Origin: Rheinheimera oceanensis | GTDB lineage: Bacteria > Pseudomonadota > Gammaproteobacteria > Enterobacterales > Alteromonadaceae | Length of the DNA: 64,000 bases | Direction: 5' to 3' | Assembly: GCF_018831085.1 (NCBI RefSeq) | Contig: NZ_JAGPNM010000001.1 | Span: forward strand, 62,001-126,000 | The notes under the pieces: generated by a model | What the model saw: only the letters and a program-made list of their open reading frames with translations | What the model was told of the DNA's origin: nothing | Database searches by the model: none | Translations under genes and position numbers: made by a program | Shown: in pieces, positions 38,178 through 47,808 of the stretch | Position numbering within the stretch: position 1 is the stretch's first letter | Layout: each line of letters opens with the position of its first letter

Positions 38178-38347
38178 TCGTCGTCAGCCTGATCTTTTGC
38201 CGGTTTTAACCGGCCGGCTTTTTTCAGCGCATCGTTAAGCAAAAACTCAATCTGGCCGTTAACACTGCGAAACTCATCATCTGCCCAGCGCTGCAAAGCG
38301 CTGAGCATTGTTTCGTCAATACGTAAAGCAAAGGCTTTTTTAGCCAC
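38174..38347 (-). CDS. Arc-like ribbon-helix-helix small protein
   Basis: 57 residues from a GTG at 38347 with AGGGG 5 nt upstream. The sequence starts VAKKAFALRIDETML, then ALQRWADDEFRSVNGQIEFLL, the strand-helix-helix pattern of Arc/MetJ proteins, and ends in a charged tail. It lies 8 bp after the SPFH gene stop and overlaps the AEC stop by 4 bp on the other strand. Likely the operon repressor, acting on the palindrome at 39239; this is inference. Confidence 0.8.
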   Translation of the reverse strand: MAKKAFALRIDETMLSALQRWADDEFRSVNGQIEFLLNDALKKAGRLKPAKDQADDD

Positions 38348-38355
38348 AACAACCC

Positions 38356-39213
38356 CTACTGATACAGGCTACCGGTATTAATTACCGGCTGCACATGATG
38401 ATCACCACACAATACCACCAGTAGGTTACTGACCATTGCGGCCTTGCGCTCGTCATCCAGTTGCACTACGTTACGCGCAGATAGCCGCTCCAGCGCTGTT
38501 TCTACCATACCCACAGCACCTTCAACAATTTGCTGGCGTGCTGCCACTATTGCTGCGGCCTGCTGGCGCTGTAACATGGCGCTGGCAATTTCCGGCGCAT
38601 AGGCTAAGTGGCTAATGCGGGCTTCCAGCACCTGCACCCCGGCTTTATTTAACCGGGCCTGAATTTCGCTTTTAAGCAGCTCTGTGATGTCATCTGTGCT
38701 GCTGCGCAGGCTGATAGCCTCATCATTGCCGGCATCGTAAGCATAGCTGGAGGCCAAATGACGGATAGCCGACTCGCTTTGAATACTGACAAAGTTCTCG
38801 TAGTTATCCACTTCAAATACCGCTTCAGCGCTGTCTACTACTTTCCATACTACTACAGCCGCAATTTCTACCGGGTTACCGGCATTGTCATTTACCTTCA
38901 TTTTGCTGCTTTCAAAGTTACGTACCCGAAGCGATACTTTTTGCTTGCTGTATAAAGGGTTAGACCAACGCAAGCCATTATTAAGATCGGTACCAACATA
39001 ACGGCCAAATAACTGCAGCACTGCCGACTGGTTCGGGTGCACCATATAAAAACCAAACCAACAGATAAACACCACTATTGCCAGCAATAAAGCCACAACT
39101 TTTACAGCCCCCGGCAACACCACCAGCCCTGCTAATGTCAGTAACTGCGCCAGTAGCAAAACCCCAATCATGCCAAAACCGCCTTTACTGTTAATCATGC
39201 GTTCCTGCAACAT
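38356..39213 (-). CDS. SPFH/band-7 domain membrane protein
   Basis: 285 residues. Two hydrophobic segments (about 15-33 and 38-57) precede an SPFH domain beginning [18 protein letters not shown] and containing [16 protein letters not shown] and a helical [22 protein letters not shown]-terminal helical part follows. SPFH proteins form membrane microdomain cages; the specific role is unknown. AGAGGG precedes the ATG. Forms a two-gene operon with the Arc-like protein. Confidence 0.88.
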   Translation of the reverse strand: MLQERMINSKGGFGMIGVLLLAQLLTLAGLVVLPGAVKVVALLLAIVVFICWFGFYMVHPNQSAVLQLFGRYVGTDLNNGLRWSNPLYSKQKVSLRVRNFESSKMKVNDNAGNPVEIAAVVVWKVVDSAEAVFEVDNYENFVSIQSESAIRHLASSYAYDAGNDEAISLRSSTDDITELLKSEIQARLNKAGVQVLEARISHLAYAPEIASAMLQRQQAAAIVAARQQIVEGAVGMVETALERLSARNVVQLDDERKAAMVSNLLVVLCGDHHVQPVINTGSLYQ

Positions 39214-39238
39214 AACCAGCCCTCTTAAATTGATATTA

Positions 39239-39252
39239 TTTTGATATCAAAA
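39239..39252 (-). promoter_or_regulatory. candidate operator of the SPFH/Arc-like operon
   Basis: A perfect 14-bp palindrome TTTTGATATCAAAA, with another TGATAT half-site 8-9 bp away (39231-39236), 26 bp before the SPFH start. Repeated half-sites are typical of ribbon-helix-helix repressors. Confidence 0.55.
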
Positions 39253-39281
39253 TAGCAGTTATCGTATAAATTGCAAGCAAT

Positions 39282-39311
39282 AAAAAAGCTGATTAAAAAA
39301 TCAGCTTTTTT
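39282..39311 (-). terminator. rho-independent terminator after acnA
   Basis: AAAAAAGCTGATT / AATCAGCTTTTTT (13 bp, AAAA loop), 15 bp after the acnA stop; the T-run on the minus strand comes from the A-run at 39282-39287. Confidence 0.88.
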
Positions 39312-39325
39312 GCAATCGACGTTGC

Positions 39326-42043
39326 TCAGGCGGCGCCGATCATCCTGCGCAGCACATAATGCAAAATACCGCCATGCTGGTAATACGCCAGCTCGTTGCC
39401 AGTATCAATACGGCAGATAACGTCCAGCTCTTGCTTGGCACCATCAGCGTAAGTAATTATTAACTCAAGCTTTTGCCGTGGTTTCAGGTTATTTAAGCCG
39501 CTCAGGCTAAAGCTCTCCTCTCCGGTTAATTTCAGGCTTTTACGATCTGCCCCCGATGGAAACTGCAACGGCAATACACCCATGCCAATTAAGTTAGAAC
39601 GGTGAATACGCTCAAACGATTCCGCCAACACTGCCCGCACTCCCAGCATCAGCGTGCCTTTGGCTGCCCAGTCACGCGATGAACCTGTGCCGTACTCTTT
39701 ACCTGCAACCACAATCAACGGCAGCTCCTGCTGCTGATAACGCATAGCCGCATCAAAAATTGGCAGGGTTTCACCCGACGGATAATGCTTGGTTACCCCG
39801 CCTTCTGTGCCCGGTACCATTTCGTTACGAATACGCACATTGGCAAAGGTGCCGCGCACCATCACTTCGTGGTTACCCCGGCGCGAACCGTAAGAGTTAA
39901 AATCGGCTTTATCAATACCATGATCAAGCAGATACTGACCGGCTGGGCTGCTTTGCTTGATCGAACCGGCCGGTGAAATATGATCGGTTGTCACCGAATC
40001 TCCCAGCACAGCCAACAAGCGGGCATTAACAATGTCGGCTATCGGCTTAGGCTGGCGTGTCATACCACGGAAAAAGTCCGGTTGGCGGATATAGGTCGAC
40101 TCGGGCCAGGTGTAAGTTTTTGCCTGTGATACATCAATAGCGCGCCAGCTTTCGTCACCATCAAACACTTGCGCATATTCTTTACTGAACATGCTGCTGG
40201 TTACCTGCGCCACTGCAGCAGCAATGTCTTTACTATCAGGCCAGATATCTTTTAAATATACGTCTTTGCCATCTTTCCCCTGCCCCAATGGCTGGTTGTT
40301 TAAATCAATATTAATTGTGCCGGCCAGTGCAAAAGCCACAACCAATGGTGGTGAAGCCAGCCAGTTAGATTTAACTAACGGATGGATGCGGCCTTCAAAA
40401 TTACGGTTACCAGACAATACCGCCGAGACATTTAAATCTGCACTGCTAATGGCATTTTCTATCGGTTTGGCCAAAGGGCCTGAATTACCAATACAGGTAG
40501 TGCAACCATACCCCACCAGATTAAAACCCAGTTGCTCAAGCGGCTGCATTAAGCCTGCCTGTTGCAGATAGCGGGTAACCACTTTGGAGCCAGGCGCCAG
40601 TGAGGTTTTTACCCAGGGTTTACGGGCAAGGCCTTTAGCCACTGCATTTTGGGCCAGCAAGCCTGCCGCCATTAACACACTGGGATTTGATGTATTGGTG
40701 CAAGAGGTAATAGCGGCAATAACTACGGCATGGTTGTCCAACTGCATGCGGTGGCCATCCAGCTCGAAGCTGCGCCCTGATTGTATTGTTTCGGCTTGTG
40801 CCGCACCTTCATTTACCATTTCAGCATCACGTTCTTTGCTTACTTTTGGTTCAAGTGCTATAGCATCGTCACAGTGTTGCTTCAGCCCGCTTAATGTCAC
40901 TTTATCCTGCGGTCTTTTCGGGCCAGCCAGTGACGCCACCACCGTGCTTAAATCCAGATGCAAAGTATCGGTAAATACTGGTGTAACACCTTTTTGCCGC
41001 CATAACCCCTGCGCCTGGCTATAGGCTTTTACTCTGGCAATAACAGCCTCATCACGGCCGGTAAGCTGCAGATAATCCAGCGTTACCTGATCAACCGGGA
41101 AAAAGCCACAAGTTGCACCGTATTCCGGCGCCATATTGGCAATAGTGGCACGATCTGCCAGCGCTAACTGATCCAGACCATCACCGAAAAACTCAACAAA
41201 CTTGCCCACCACACCATGCTTGCGCAGCATTTGCGTAACGGTAAGCACTAAGTCGGTTGCCGTAATACCGGCATTTAACTTGCCGGTGAATTCAAAACCC
41301 ACCACTTCAGGGATAATCATCGACACCGGTTGGCCCAGCATAGCCGCTTCAGCTTCAATACCGCCGACACCCCAACCCAAAATACCCAGCGCATTAATCA
41401 TCGTGGTATGGGAATCGGTGCCTACCAGTGTATCAGGGTAAGCTAACTGGCCGTCTGCAGTTTGCTCTGCCCACACCGTCTGCCCCAAATATTCCAGATT
41501 CACCTGATGGCAAATACCGGTACCCGGTGGCACTACACGAAAATTGGCAAAGGCTTTGGCGCCCCAGCGTAAAAATGCATAGCGCTCATAATTGCGCTGC
41601 ATTTCAATATCAACATTCTGCGTAAAGGCCTGCTCCGTAGCATAACGGTCTACCATTACCGAGTGGTCAATTACCAAATCTACCGGCGACAACGGGTTTA
41701 CTTTGTCCGGGTCTTCACCCAGCGCCGCCACCGCAGCACGCATGGCGGCTAAATCAACCACTGCAGGCACGCCGGTAAAATCCTGCATTAGCACCCTGGC
41801 GGGGCGAAAAGCAATTTCGCGCTCTGAAGTGCCGGTTTTTTGCCAATCAACCAATGCCTGAATATCAGCATCGGTTACGGTATCACCATCAAGGTTACGT
41901 AAAAGATTCTCCAGCAATACCTTAAGTGAAAACGGTAAGCGGCTGATATCACCAAACTTGCTTGCAGCCTTATTCAGACTAAAAATACGATACTGCTGTT
42001 TATCTACCGTAAGTTTGTCGGCGTAGGGGTTAGGAGTGGTCAT
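39326..42043 (-). CDS. acnA: aconitate hydratase A
   Basis: 905 residues, AcnA/IRP1 layout. It isomerises citrate to isocitrate in the TCA cycle. Iron-sulfur ligands fit SCTNTSNPS and GCTTCIGNSG; the swivel domain has GSSRDWAAKG. LGTDSHTTMIN-like DTLVGTDSHTTMIN is present. Single gene with its own terminator. The second form AcnB is not in the window. Confidence 0.97.
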   Translation of the reverse strand: MTTPNPYADKLTVDKQQYRIFSLNKAASKFGDISRLPFSLKVLLENLLRNLDGDTVTDADIQALVDWQKTGTSEREIAFRPARVLMQDFTGVPAVVDLAAMRAAVAALGEDPDKVNPLSPVDLVIDHSVMVDRYATEQAFTQNVDIEMQRNYERYAFLRWGAKAFANFRVVPPGTGICHQVNLEYLGQTVWAEQTADGQLAYPDTLVGTDSHTTMINALGILGWGVGGIEAEAAMLGQPVSMIIPEVVGFEFTGKLNAGITATDLVLTVTQMLRKHGVVGKFVEFFGDGLDQLALADRATIANMAPEYGATCGFFPVDQVTLDYLQLTGRDEAVIARVKAYSQAQGLWRQKGVTPVFTDTLHLDLSTVVASLAGPKRPQDKVTLSGLKQHCDDAIALEPKVSKERDAEMVNEGAAQAETIQSGRSFELDGHRMQLDNHAVVIAAITSCTNTSNPSVLMAAGLLAQNAVAKGLARKPWVKTSLAPGSKVVTRYLQQAGLMQPLEQLGFNLVGYGCTTCIGNSGPLAKPIENAISSADLNVSAVLSGNRNFEGRIHPLVKSNWLASPPLVVAFALAGTINIDLNNQPLGQGKDGKDVYLKDIWPDSKDIAAAVAQVTSSMFSKEYAQVFDGDESWRAIDVSQAKTYTWPESTYIRQPDFFRGMTRQPKPIADIVNARLLAVLGDSVTTDHISPAGSIKQSSPAGQYLLDHGIDKADFNSYGSRRGNHEVMVRGTFANVRIRNEMVPGTEGGVTKHYPSGETLPIFDAAMRYQQQELPLIVVAGKEYGTGSSRDWAAKGTLMLGVRAVLAESFERIHRSNLIGMGVLPLQFPSGADRKSLKLTGEESFSLSGLNNLKPRQKLELIITYADGAKQELDVICRIDTGNELAYYQHGGILHYVLRRMIGAA

Positions 42044-42302
42044 AACATACCTCGTACTGATTACTGTTAACTAAGTGTAGTGTAAAAGTACAACGAAGTA
42101 AGGCTAACACGACAGAATGGCTATTGACACAGCTGTAACTACAATAGGAACGCTGACGCTAGACAACAACATAAATTTTTACGATATACATTCCAAATAT
42201 CGTATTTGATTTGACATAGTATTAAACAAAATATACAAATACACGCTATAGATAATTTTCAAAAATCAAAACAATTCTATTCATCGCATTGGACGCAAAG
42301 TA
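42044..42302. other. AT-rich spacer upstream of the large lipoprotein gene
   Basis: About 259 bp, clearly more AT-rich than its surroundings, without an open frame of interest or a recognisable promoter I would defend. It separates divergent acnA and the lipoprotein gene. Confidence 0.5.
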
Positions 42303-44735
42303 ATGATAAAAAGAATAAAAAAAATCATATCTGCTTTATTCGTGCTTACCAGCTGGAGTTTGTTGCTCGCATGTGGTGGCAGTGGCTCAGATGAATCAAA
42401 TCCTCAGACAGCTAAGCTGACAACACCTAATGCTTTTAACTTTGCAGCCCAACCCGGAGTGGCGTTATCCAGCGTTATCACATCAGCAGAGGTTTCCGTC
42501 TCCGGGATCAATACAGCCGTCCCCATTAAGGTTGTAGGCGGAGAGTACAGCATTAATAATGCTAATTTTACAGCAGCTGCAAGCCAAGTAGTAAATGGCG
42601 ATAAAGTCAAAGTGCGGCACACCTCTGCTGCAACTCACCAGACTATTCAGGAAACAACATTAACCATAGGCAATGTCGCCGCAACATTTCGCAGTACAAC
42701 TGTCGGTACAGCAGTATCTGACTTGCAAGTATCAGTGCACTTTCCACTAAATAATACCAAAGTTTATACTGATAAAATTACAATTTCCGGTAACGCCAGT
42801 AGTGGTAAAGGTATAGCGAATATTAGAGTAAATGGCATTAATGCAACATTTAAAACACCAGTTAATATGGTAGGAGCAATGAGCACAGAAGCTGCAACTA
42901 CGCTAACTGACTGGAGTGTTGAGGTTCCTTTAGCCAGTGCCAGCAACAGCACGCTGACTGTAGAAGCAACAGAAACAAATGGTACCGCTAACGAAGCTGC
43001 TGTAATTCATATCAGCACCCAGCAGCCACCAATCAATTTTGCTATTGATAGCGAAGGACGCCGTTTATTAGGTCAAGTTTACTCAGAGGATATCAATGAA
43101 CTTGATATCATTGCTATTGATTTAACAACAGGCGAATATCAGGTAAAGTCCCGCCATCCTCTGTTATATCAACCTCAATATATTAGTAGCACTAATAGTC
43201 TACTTTACAGTACTTTATATGGTCATACTTACACCCTCTATTCGCTATCATTAGATACTGGAATATTGTCAACCCTATTGAGCTACAGCCTTGATACAAA
43301 TAGCAATGTTACCTTGTCTCAATTATCCTCCACGTATGACGCTGCAAACAATCACTTATATGTCAGCTTTATGCGCAGTGAGACTGAGTCTACGGAATAT
43401 GGTGATACTGAATTATATCGAATTAACCTGACAAATCTGCAATGGGAGTTAATTGCTAGTACAGACAAAGGCACTGGAGGGAAATTCTATTTAACTGACC
43501 TTGCTATTGTAGGGAACAACATCATTGCAATTGATTCATTGCAAAATAGAGGCCTCGTTAGCCTGAACCTCGCAAACGGAAATAGAACGGTAATAGCACC
43601 ACTGTTACCCTATTTCCCGGTCAAACTGGCCGTGCATCCAGAAGATACTAACAAAGTATTTGTTGCCGGTTTATCAGGCGTAGCCACCGTAAACTTATCA
43701 ACTGGAGAAGTCAGCTCTTTATCAACCGATGAGGACTACCCTGACTACAACCTCTCGCAAATTTTAAGTCTGGCCGTTGACCTGCCAGGTAATCGCTTAC
43801 TTATTGGAGAATCAGGTTTCAATTATGTACAAGCAATAGACCTTAGCTCGGGAGAACGCTCAACCGCATATAGTGCAGGAGTTGGCGAAGGTCGCAAGAT
43901 GTTTAGTCCTACTTATCTGGCTTATGATACTACAAGCAGTACAAGTTATGTTTGGGACTACAGCACTAATAATAGCCCTGCGCTATTAAAAATTAACATG
44001 GTCAATGGCCATCGAACTCTTCTGGCTGAAATTGACGGTATAGGCAGCAATTATGCAGGCGGCCTGCATCTGGATAAAAATGCCGACCGGCTTATATTAC
44101 AATACCCCGGCGGTGTAGTAGCCTACAACTTAGGCTCCACCGAGCGGCAAACTCTGGCTTCAGATCAGGCGGGTACAGGACCACTATTAGAGGATACAAC
44201 TTCATCAGTGTTTGATGAAAAGAACAACGTGCTCTGGGTTACTGCCAAACCGCTAATCAATCAGCTTTATCGTATAAGCCTCAATGACTTAAGCCGTGAA
44301 CTTATCACATTAAATAGGCCTGCAGGTAGCAGCGATGATATTAGTGGTTTAACAAAGCTGGAACTGGATAATATTAATAATCGCTTATTTATGGCCAACT
44401 CAGATAGTGGCAAGTTGTATCAGTTGAACCTGACCGATATGAGTGCAGCCCTACTTGATATCGAGTGTAAGGACATGTATGGCCGAAATATGCTAGATCC
44501 TGATAGCTACTACATCGGCAACATGCACTACGACAGTTTTGAAAATGATTTATTCATTACTCTTGGCGGACTAATAAAGTGGGATCTCGACACACAAAGC
44601 TGTAATGTTATCCGGACAAATAACAGTGTATTTGATTTAACCATCACTCCTGAACGACGTGTGATTGCAACCCGGGAGAACCGCCTGATGCAACTGGATA
44701 TTATCAATAATCAGGAAGTCGTAATTTCACGCTGA
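42303..44735 (+). CDS. large lipoprotein with Ig-like and beta-propeller-like regions, unrecognised
   Basis: 810 residues. A lipoprotein signal with lipobox LLAC (Cys24, followed by Gly-Gly) gives surface or outer-membrane anchoring. Residues about 30-240 look like two Ig-like modules (VSVSGINTAVPIKVVGG; VHFPLNNTKVYTDKITISGNA). From about 245 onward there are repeating short blocks of the type YDxxNNxLxVS, LDNINNRLFMAN and VDLPGNRLLIGE about 40-60 residues apart, as in multi-bladed beta-propellers. No enzyme motif seen. The gene is more AT-rich than neighbours, which may mark transfer. Function unknown. Confidence 0.75.
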   Translation: MIKRIKKIISALFVLTSWSLLLACGGSGSDESNPQTAKLTTPNAFNFAAQPGVALSSVITSAEVSVSGINTAVPIKVVGGEYSINNANFTAAASQVVNGDKVKVRHTSAATHQTIQETTLTIGNVAATFRSTTVGTAVSDLQVSVHFPLNNTKVYTDKITISGNASSGKGIANIRVNGINATFKTPVNMVGAMSTEAATTLTDWSVEVPLASASNSTLTVEATETNGTANEAAVIHISTQQPPINFAIDSEGRRLLGQVYSEDINELDIIAIDLTTGEYQVKSRHPLLYQPQYISSTNSLLYSTLYGHTYTLYSLSLDTGILSTLLSYSLDTNSNVTLSQLSSTYDAANNHLYVSFMRSETESTEYGDTELYRINLTNLQWELIASTDKGTGGKFYLTDLAIVGNNIIAIDSLQNRGLVSLNLANGNRTVIAPLLPYFPVKLAVHPEDTNKVFVAGLSGVATVNLSTGEVSSLSTDEDYPDYNLSQILSLAVDLPGNRLLIGESGFNYVQAIDLSSGERSTAYSAGVGEGRKMFSPTYLAYDTTSSTSYVWDYSTNNSPALLKINMVNGHRTLLAEIDGIGSNYAGGLHLDKNADRLILQYPGGVVAYNLGSTERQTLASDQAGTGPLLEDTTSSVFDEKNNVLWVTAKPLINQLYRISLNDLSRELITLNRPAGSSDDISGLTKLELDNINNRLFMANSDSGKLYQLNLTDMSAALLDIECKDMYGRNMLDPDSYYIGNMHYDSFENDLFITLGGLIKWDLDTQSCNVIRTNNSVFDLTITPERRVIATRENRLMQLDIINNQEVVISR

Positions 44736-44743
44736 AATATAGC

Positions 44744-44763
44744 AAGGCCGTAAATGCGGCCTT
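44744..44763 (+). terminator. possible hairpin after the lipoprotein gene
   Basis: AAGGCCG / CGGCCTT (7 bp, 6-nt loop), extended by TAGC / GCTA with a bulge. There is no T-run, so termination is doubtful. It may serve the convergent DUF4157 gene too. Confidence 0.4.
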
Positions 44764-44802
44764 ATGCTAACATAAAATTAAAGTTTCACTAGATTTTAGC
44801 TC

Positions 44803-45771
44803 TTACAAATCAATAGTACCAACCTCAGTGGCTGTAACTATTGCTGTGTAGTTATTTTTAATAAAATCCTGTACTCCTGTTGGTAACTGTTCAAACTTAA
44901 ATTTTTTGTCTTTTTTCCCCGACCCAACAATCCCTACAATACCAGTACCGCTGCCTTTGAAATAATAATGCGTCCTACCGTCTGAATCGCAGGTAACATG
45001 TTTCGGGTCATTCTCATTTATATGATATTTCTTACCACCATAAGCAAAACAAGGGTAGCCTCCTTCTTTTACAACCAAAGTACCAGCAACGACTTCTCTT
45101 TGTGCTACTTCACTTGGCACCAGCCTGCTGTGAACAACAGACGATAATTGTGTGGTTACCTGAGCAGCGTTCAGCGCCTTAGCCCCCATCACATCCGCTT
45201 CATGCTCTAAGCCCGGATCGTCATTTATCGCTTCGCCTTTTAGCTGGGTGGTGGCTTTTACCCGGCCCTGCTTTTGTTGCACTACATGCCAGGCTTCGTG
45301 TGGCAGGTGTTGTTCCTGCCCCGGCGCTATGTGAATATCTGTGCCCTGCGCATAAGCATGGGCCTGCATTTGTGCTGGTTTGGCTGAGTTGTAGTGCACT
45401 TTTACATCGTCCATCGCGTAGCCGGATAGGCTCTCGATGCCACTTTTTAGCTGATCCGGCATACCGGTGTTATTGGCTGGTGCCGCATCAAACTTGCCCT
45501 GTAGTGGTTCCTCTTCTTCAAGCCCAACTTGCTGCACTGGGTCAAACTTGCCCTGCACAGGCTCTTCATCTTCCAGCGCTGCTTGCTGGCTTACCGTGCT
45601 TTCATCTGGCTTGTGCTGAATTAAAGCAGCATTACCATGTTTTAGCGCCTGTAACTGGCGGGCCTGCTGCTGTTGCCGGCTACTTTGCTGTAAAGCTGTG
45701 CTGGCAGCGCTGCCTGGTGCCATAGCTGCAGGTTGTTGTAATTGTGAGGTACGGCCAAGAACAAATTTCAT
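44803..45771 (-). CDS. DUF4157-domain eCIS-associated protein, candidate cargo
   Basis: 322 residues from the ATG at 45771, which has AAGGAA 6 nt upstream. A Gln-rich N-terminus carries two [13 protein letters not shown] repeats (about 67-95), then the DUF4157 domain (about 103-195) with metalloprotease-like HEAWH at 158-162 and a further LEHEAD. The C-terminal 95 residues (about 228-322) start [25 protein letters not shown] and match nothing I recognise. DUF4157 is repeatedly found in eCIS loci on proteins loaded into the particle; here it could be a cargo or a self-processing carrier of a C-terminal effector. Last gene of the eCIS locus. Confidence 0.82.
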   Translation of the reverse strand: MKFVLGRTSQLQQPAAMAPGSAASTALQQSSRQQQQARQLQALKHGNAALIQHKPDESTVSQQAALEDEEPVQGKFDPVQQVGLEEEEPLQGKFDAAPANNTGMPDQLKSGIESLSGYAMDDVKVHYNSAKPAQMQAHAYAQGTDIHIAPGQEQHLPHEAWHVVQQKQGRVKATTQLKGEAINDDPGLEHEADVMGAKALNAAQVTTQLSSVVHSRLVPSEVAQREVVAGTLVVKEGGYPCFAYGGKKYHINENDPKHVTCDSDGRTHYYFKGSGTGIVGIVGSGKKDKKFKFEQLPTGVQDFIKNNYTAIVTATEVGTIDL

Positions 45772-45870
45772 GGTTGTTTCCTTAAGTTTGCAAAGCCTGT
45801 ACTGCGGCTGCAGGTTAATAAAGTGTAGGTTAATACTGTGCACTGTACACAGCTACTGACAAACGGTTAT

Positions 45871-47808
45871 CTACGGATAATGCTCACGTTGTTGCTGTTG
45901 CTTACGAAAATACCACTGCAGCAACAAGGTAATAAATAAAGCCACGGCTAACACCAGATTCTGATATCGGTGCCAGAATGGATCACACCATAGGATCAGC
46001 AATAGTAAGAAGGGTTGCAGCAGCAGGAAATTTATAAAGTAGCGTTGCCGGTACAGTACCCTAAGCTCAAATAACACCAACGAAATAACACCATATAACG
46101 CCAGCAACGATACCAGGCTAAACAGTAACAGGCGGGCTTGCCAGCGGTTCGGGCAAATCAGGTTGCACAAAGCTGCCGAGGCGGTTAAGTACGTTTTATA
46201 AAACTGGTTGTCGGTTTGTATCTGCGGATTAAAAGCGGCTCTTAACCGGCTGTACTGCGCTTCGTTAAGCGGCATACTCCATAGCCCCGCACCACTGAAA
46301 TTCCAGTTGGCATAGGTTAATTCATTGGCAAAGCTGTCGGCATCGGCAAAGTGCCGGATATGAAATACCGGCAACATTTTTTCCAGCAACATATTGGCAT
46401 CGGCTGTTGTATCCATACTGTCGATTGCCGACTTTAACTGCTGCATGCCCAGCCTGAACCCCAACTCTTCGGTACTGAACAGCTGCTCTGTTGTGCTGTT
46501 ACTTAGCTGGGCTTTGTCATCAAACCGGATCAGCAACAGGTTAACGTAAGGCGCGACGGCTAACAGATTATCCAGCGTATAAAAACCCAGTTCCTGAACC
46601 TGAGCTTTCGTATCATCCGGTACCGATTTTGTCTGGCGCAGCAAGGCACTGATTGGTACCGTCAGGTTAACAAAATAAGTGTCGGTATTTGTCGTTGGCT
46701 GCTGGTGGTTGAGTTGTAGTTTTAGCGTTTTAATAAAACTGATCACTGTGCCGTGATATTGCTGTGGTAGTTGCCTTAAGTCTAAATCCAGCGTAATGCC
46801 ATCTGCTACTGTGCGCTTTTTACTTAACCCTAAAGTCACCAGCGGCTGCAGGTTATTAAGCCAATAGCCCTGCAGCGAAGTACTGAGCAACGACTGCATA
46901 TCGTCTATCAGTGCCTGCTGTGCGCGGGCATTTTGCCAAAGCTGCAAATCCTGATTTTTGACCACAATATCAAGATAATTATTATGTGCCTGCGCCTGGT
47001 TGATAAACTCATTAAAAGGCCGTTTGTTCTGCCAGTTTGGCGGGGGCTGCAGTTTGTAATTGCTGTCGACAGTAAAGGCATACAAGCCTATGCGGTGCAG
47101 GCTGGCAAAATCGACTTGCTGGGGTGCGTTCAGCCAGTATGGCTGCAACGCATAACTGAAATTAACAAAAGAAGCCTGAGACGGCACTTGCGGCGCACAA
47201 CCACAGTCTGCCACAGGTTGCCACTGCAGTGGTGCCATACTGCTAACCGGCCCGGTTTTAAACGCCTGTTGATACAGCAATTGTCGCTTTGCCACCGGCC
47301 AACTCTGGTTGGCAATATTTGGCGCAAAACCCACTAAATCCAGCGCTGTATCCAGAAGATCCTGCTGACGAAATACCGCGTCCTGTAAAGATGCCAGCTG
47401 CTTGCTGTCCTGCGCGGTTATTACCACAAAAGCACTGTGCTGCTGCAAATCTTTCAGCTTTTGTGCACTTACTACATAACCATACTGGTTTTCAGCACTA
47501 CCGGCAGTATCCGGCGCTAATGTAACTTTAGTTACCAGTTCAGTAACATAATGCTCGTAATCATGCACCAACGGCCGCAAAGCAGTGCGCACGGCGTTGT
47601 CCAGCAGGTACTGCTCGGTGTAGATAATATCCTGCAGGGCCAGCAGTTTCTCCAGTTGTGCCTGTCGTTCTGCCAGGGCGGTTAAATCAGCCCCGGTTAA
47701 CTGATAAAACCCCAGCTCGCGGCTTTCCAGTGGTTGCCATACACCGGTTACGGCGGCATTAAGCCAGGCCGGACATAACAGCAACAGTGCCAGCATCCAT
47801 TGCTTCAT
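45871..47808 (-). CDS. exported, membrane-anchored eCIS-associated protein of unknown function
   Basis: 645 residues. A cleavable-looking signal peptide (about 1-18, ending LNA) is followed by a large periplasmic part and two to three C-terminal membrane segments (about 565-590 and 595-635). A middle region with VDFASLHRIGLYAFTVDSN and, later, VADGITLDLDLRQLP recalls GH18 barrels, but the catalytic DGxDxDxE is not intact (no Glu), so it would be a pseudo-enzyme. It overlaps the ATPase gene by 4 bp, so it belongs to the particle operon. It could anchor or release the particle; that is inference. Confidence 0.75.
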   Translation of the reverse strand: MKQWMLALLLLCPAWLNAAVTGVWQPLESRELGFYQLTGADLTALAERQAQLEKLLALQDIIYTEQYLLDNAVRTALRPLVHDYEHYVTELVTKVTLAPDTAGSAENQYGYVVSAQKLKDLQQHSAFVVITAQDSKQLASLQDAVFRQQDLLDTALDLVGFAPNIANQSWPVAKRQLLYQQAFKTGPVSSMAPLQWQPVADCGCAPQVPSQASFVNFSYALQPYWLNAPQQVDFASLHRIGLYAFTVDSNYKLQPPPNWQNKRPFNEFINQAQAHNNYLDIVVKNQDLQLWQNARAQQALIDDMQSLLSTSLQGYWLNNLQPLVTLGLSKKRTVADGITLDLDLRQLPQQYHGTVISFIKTLKLQLNHQQPTTNTDTYFVNLTVPISALLRQTKSVPDDTKAQVQELGFYTLDNLLAVAPYVNLLLIRFDDKAQLSNSTTEQLFSTEELGFRLGMQQLKSAIDSMDTTADANMLLEKMLPVFHIRHFADADSFANELTYANWNFSGAGLWSMPLNEAQYSRLRAAFNPQIQTDNQFYKTYLTASAALCNLICPNRWQARLLLFSLVSLLALYGVISLVLFELRVLYRQRYFINFLLLQPFLLLLILWCDPFWHRYQNLVLAVALFITLLLQWYFRKQQQQREHYP

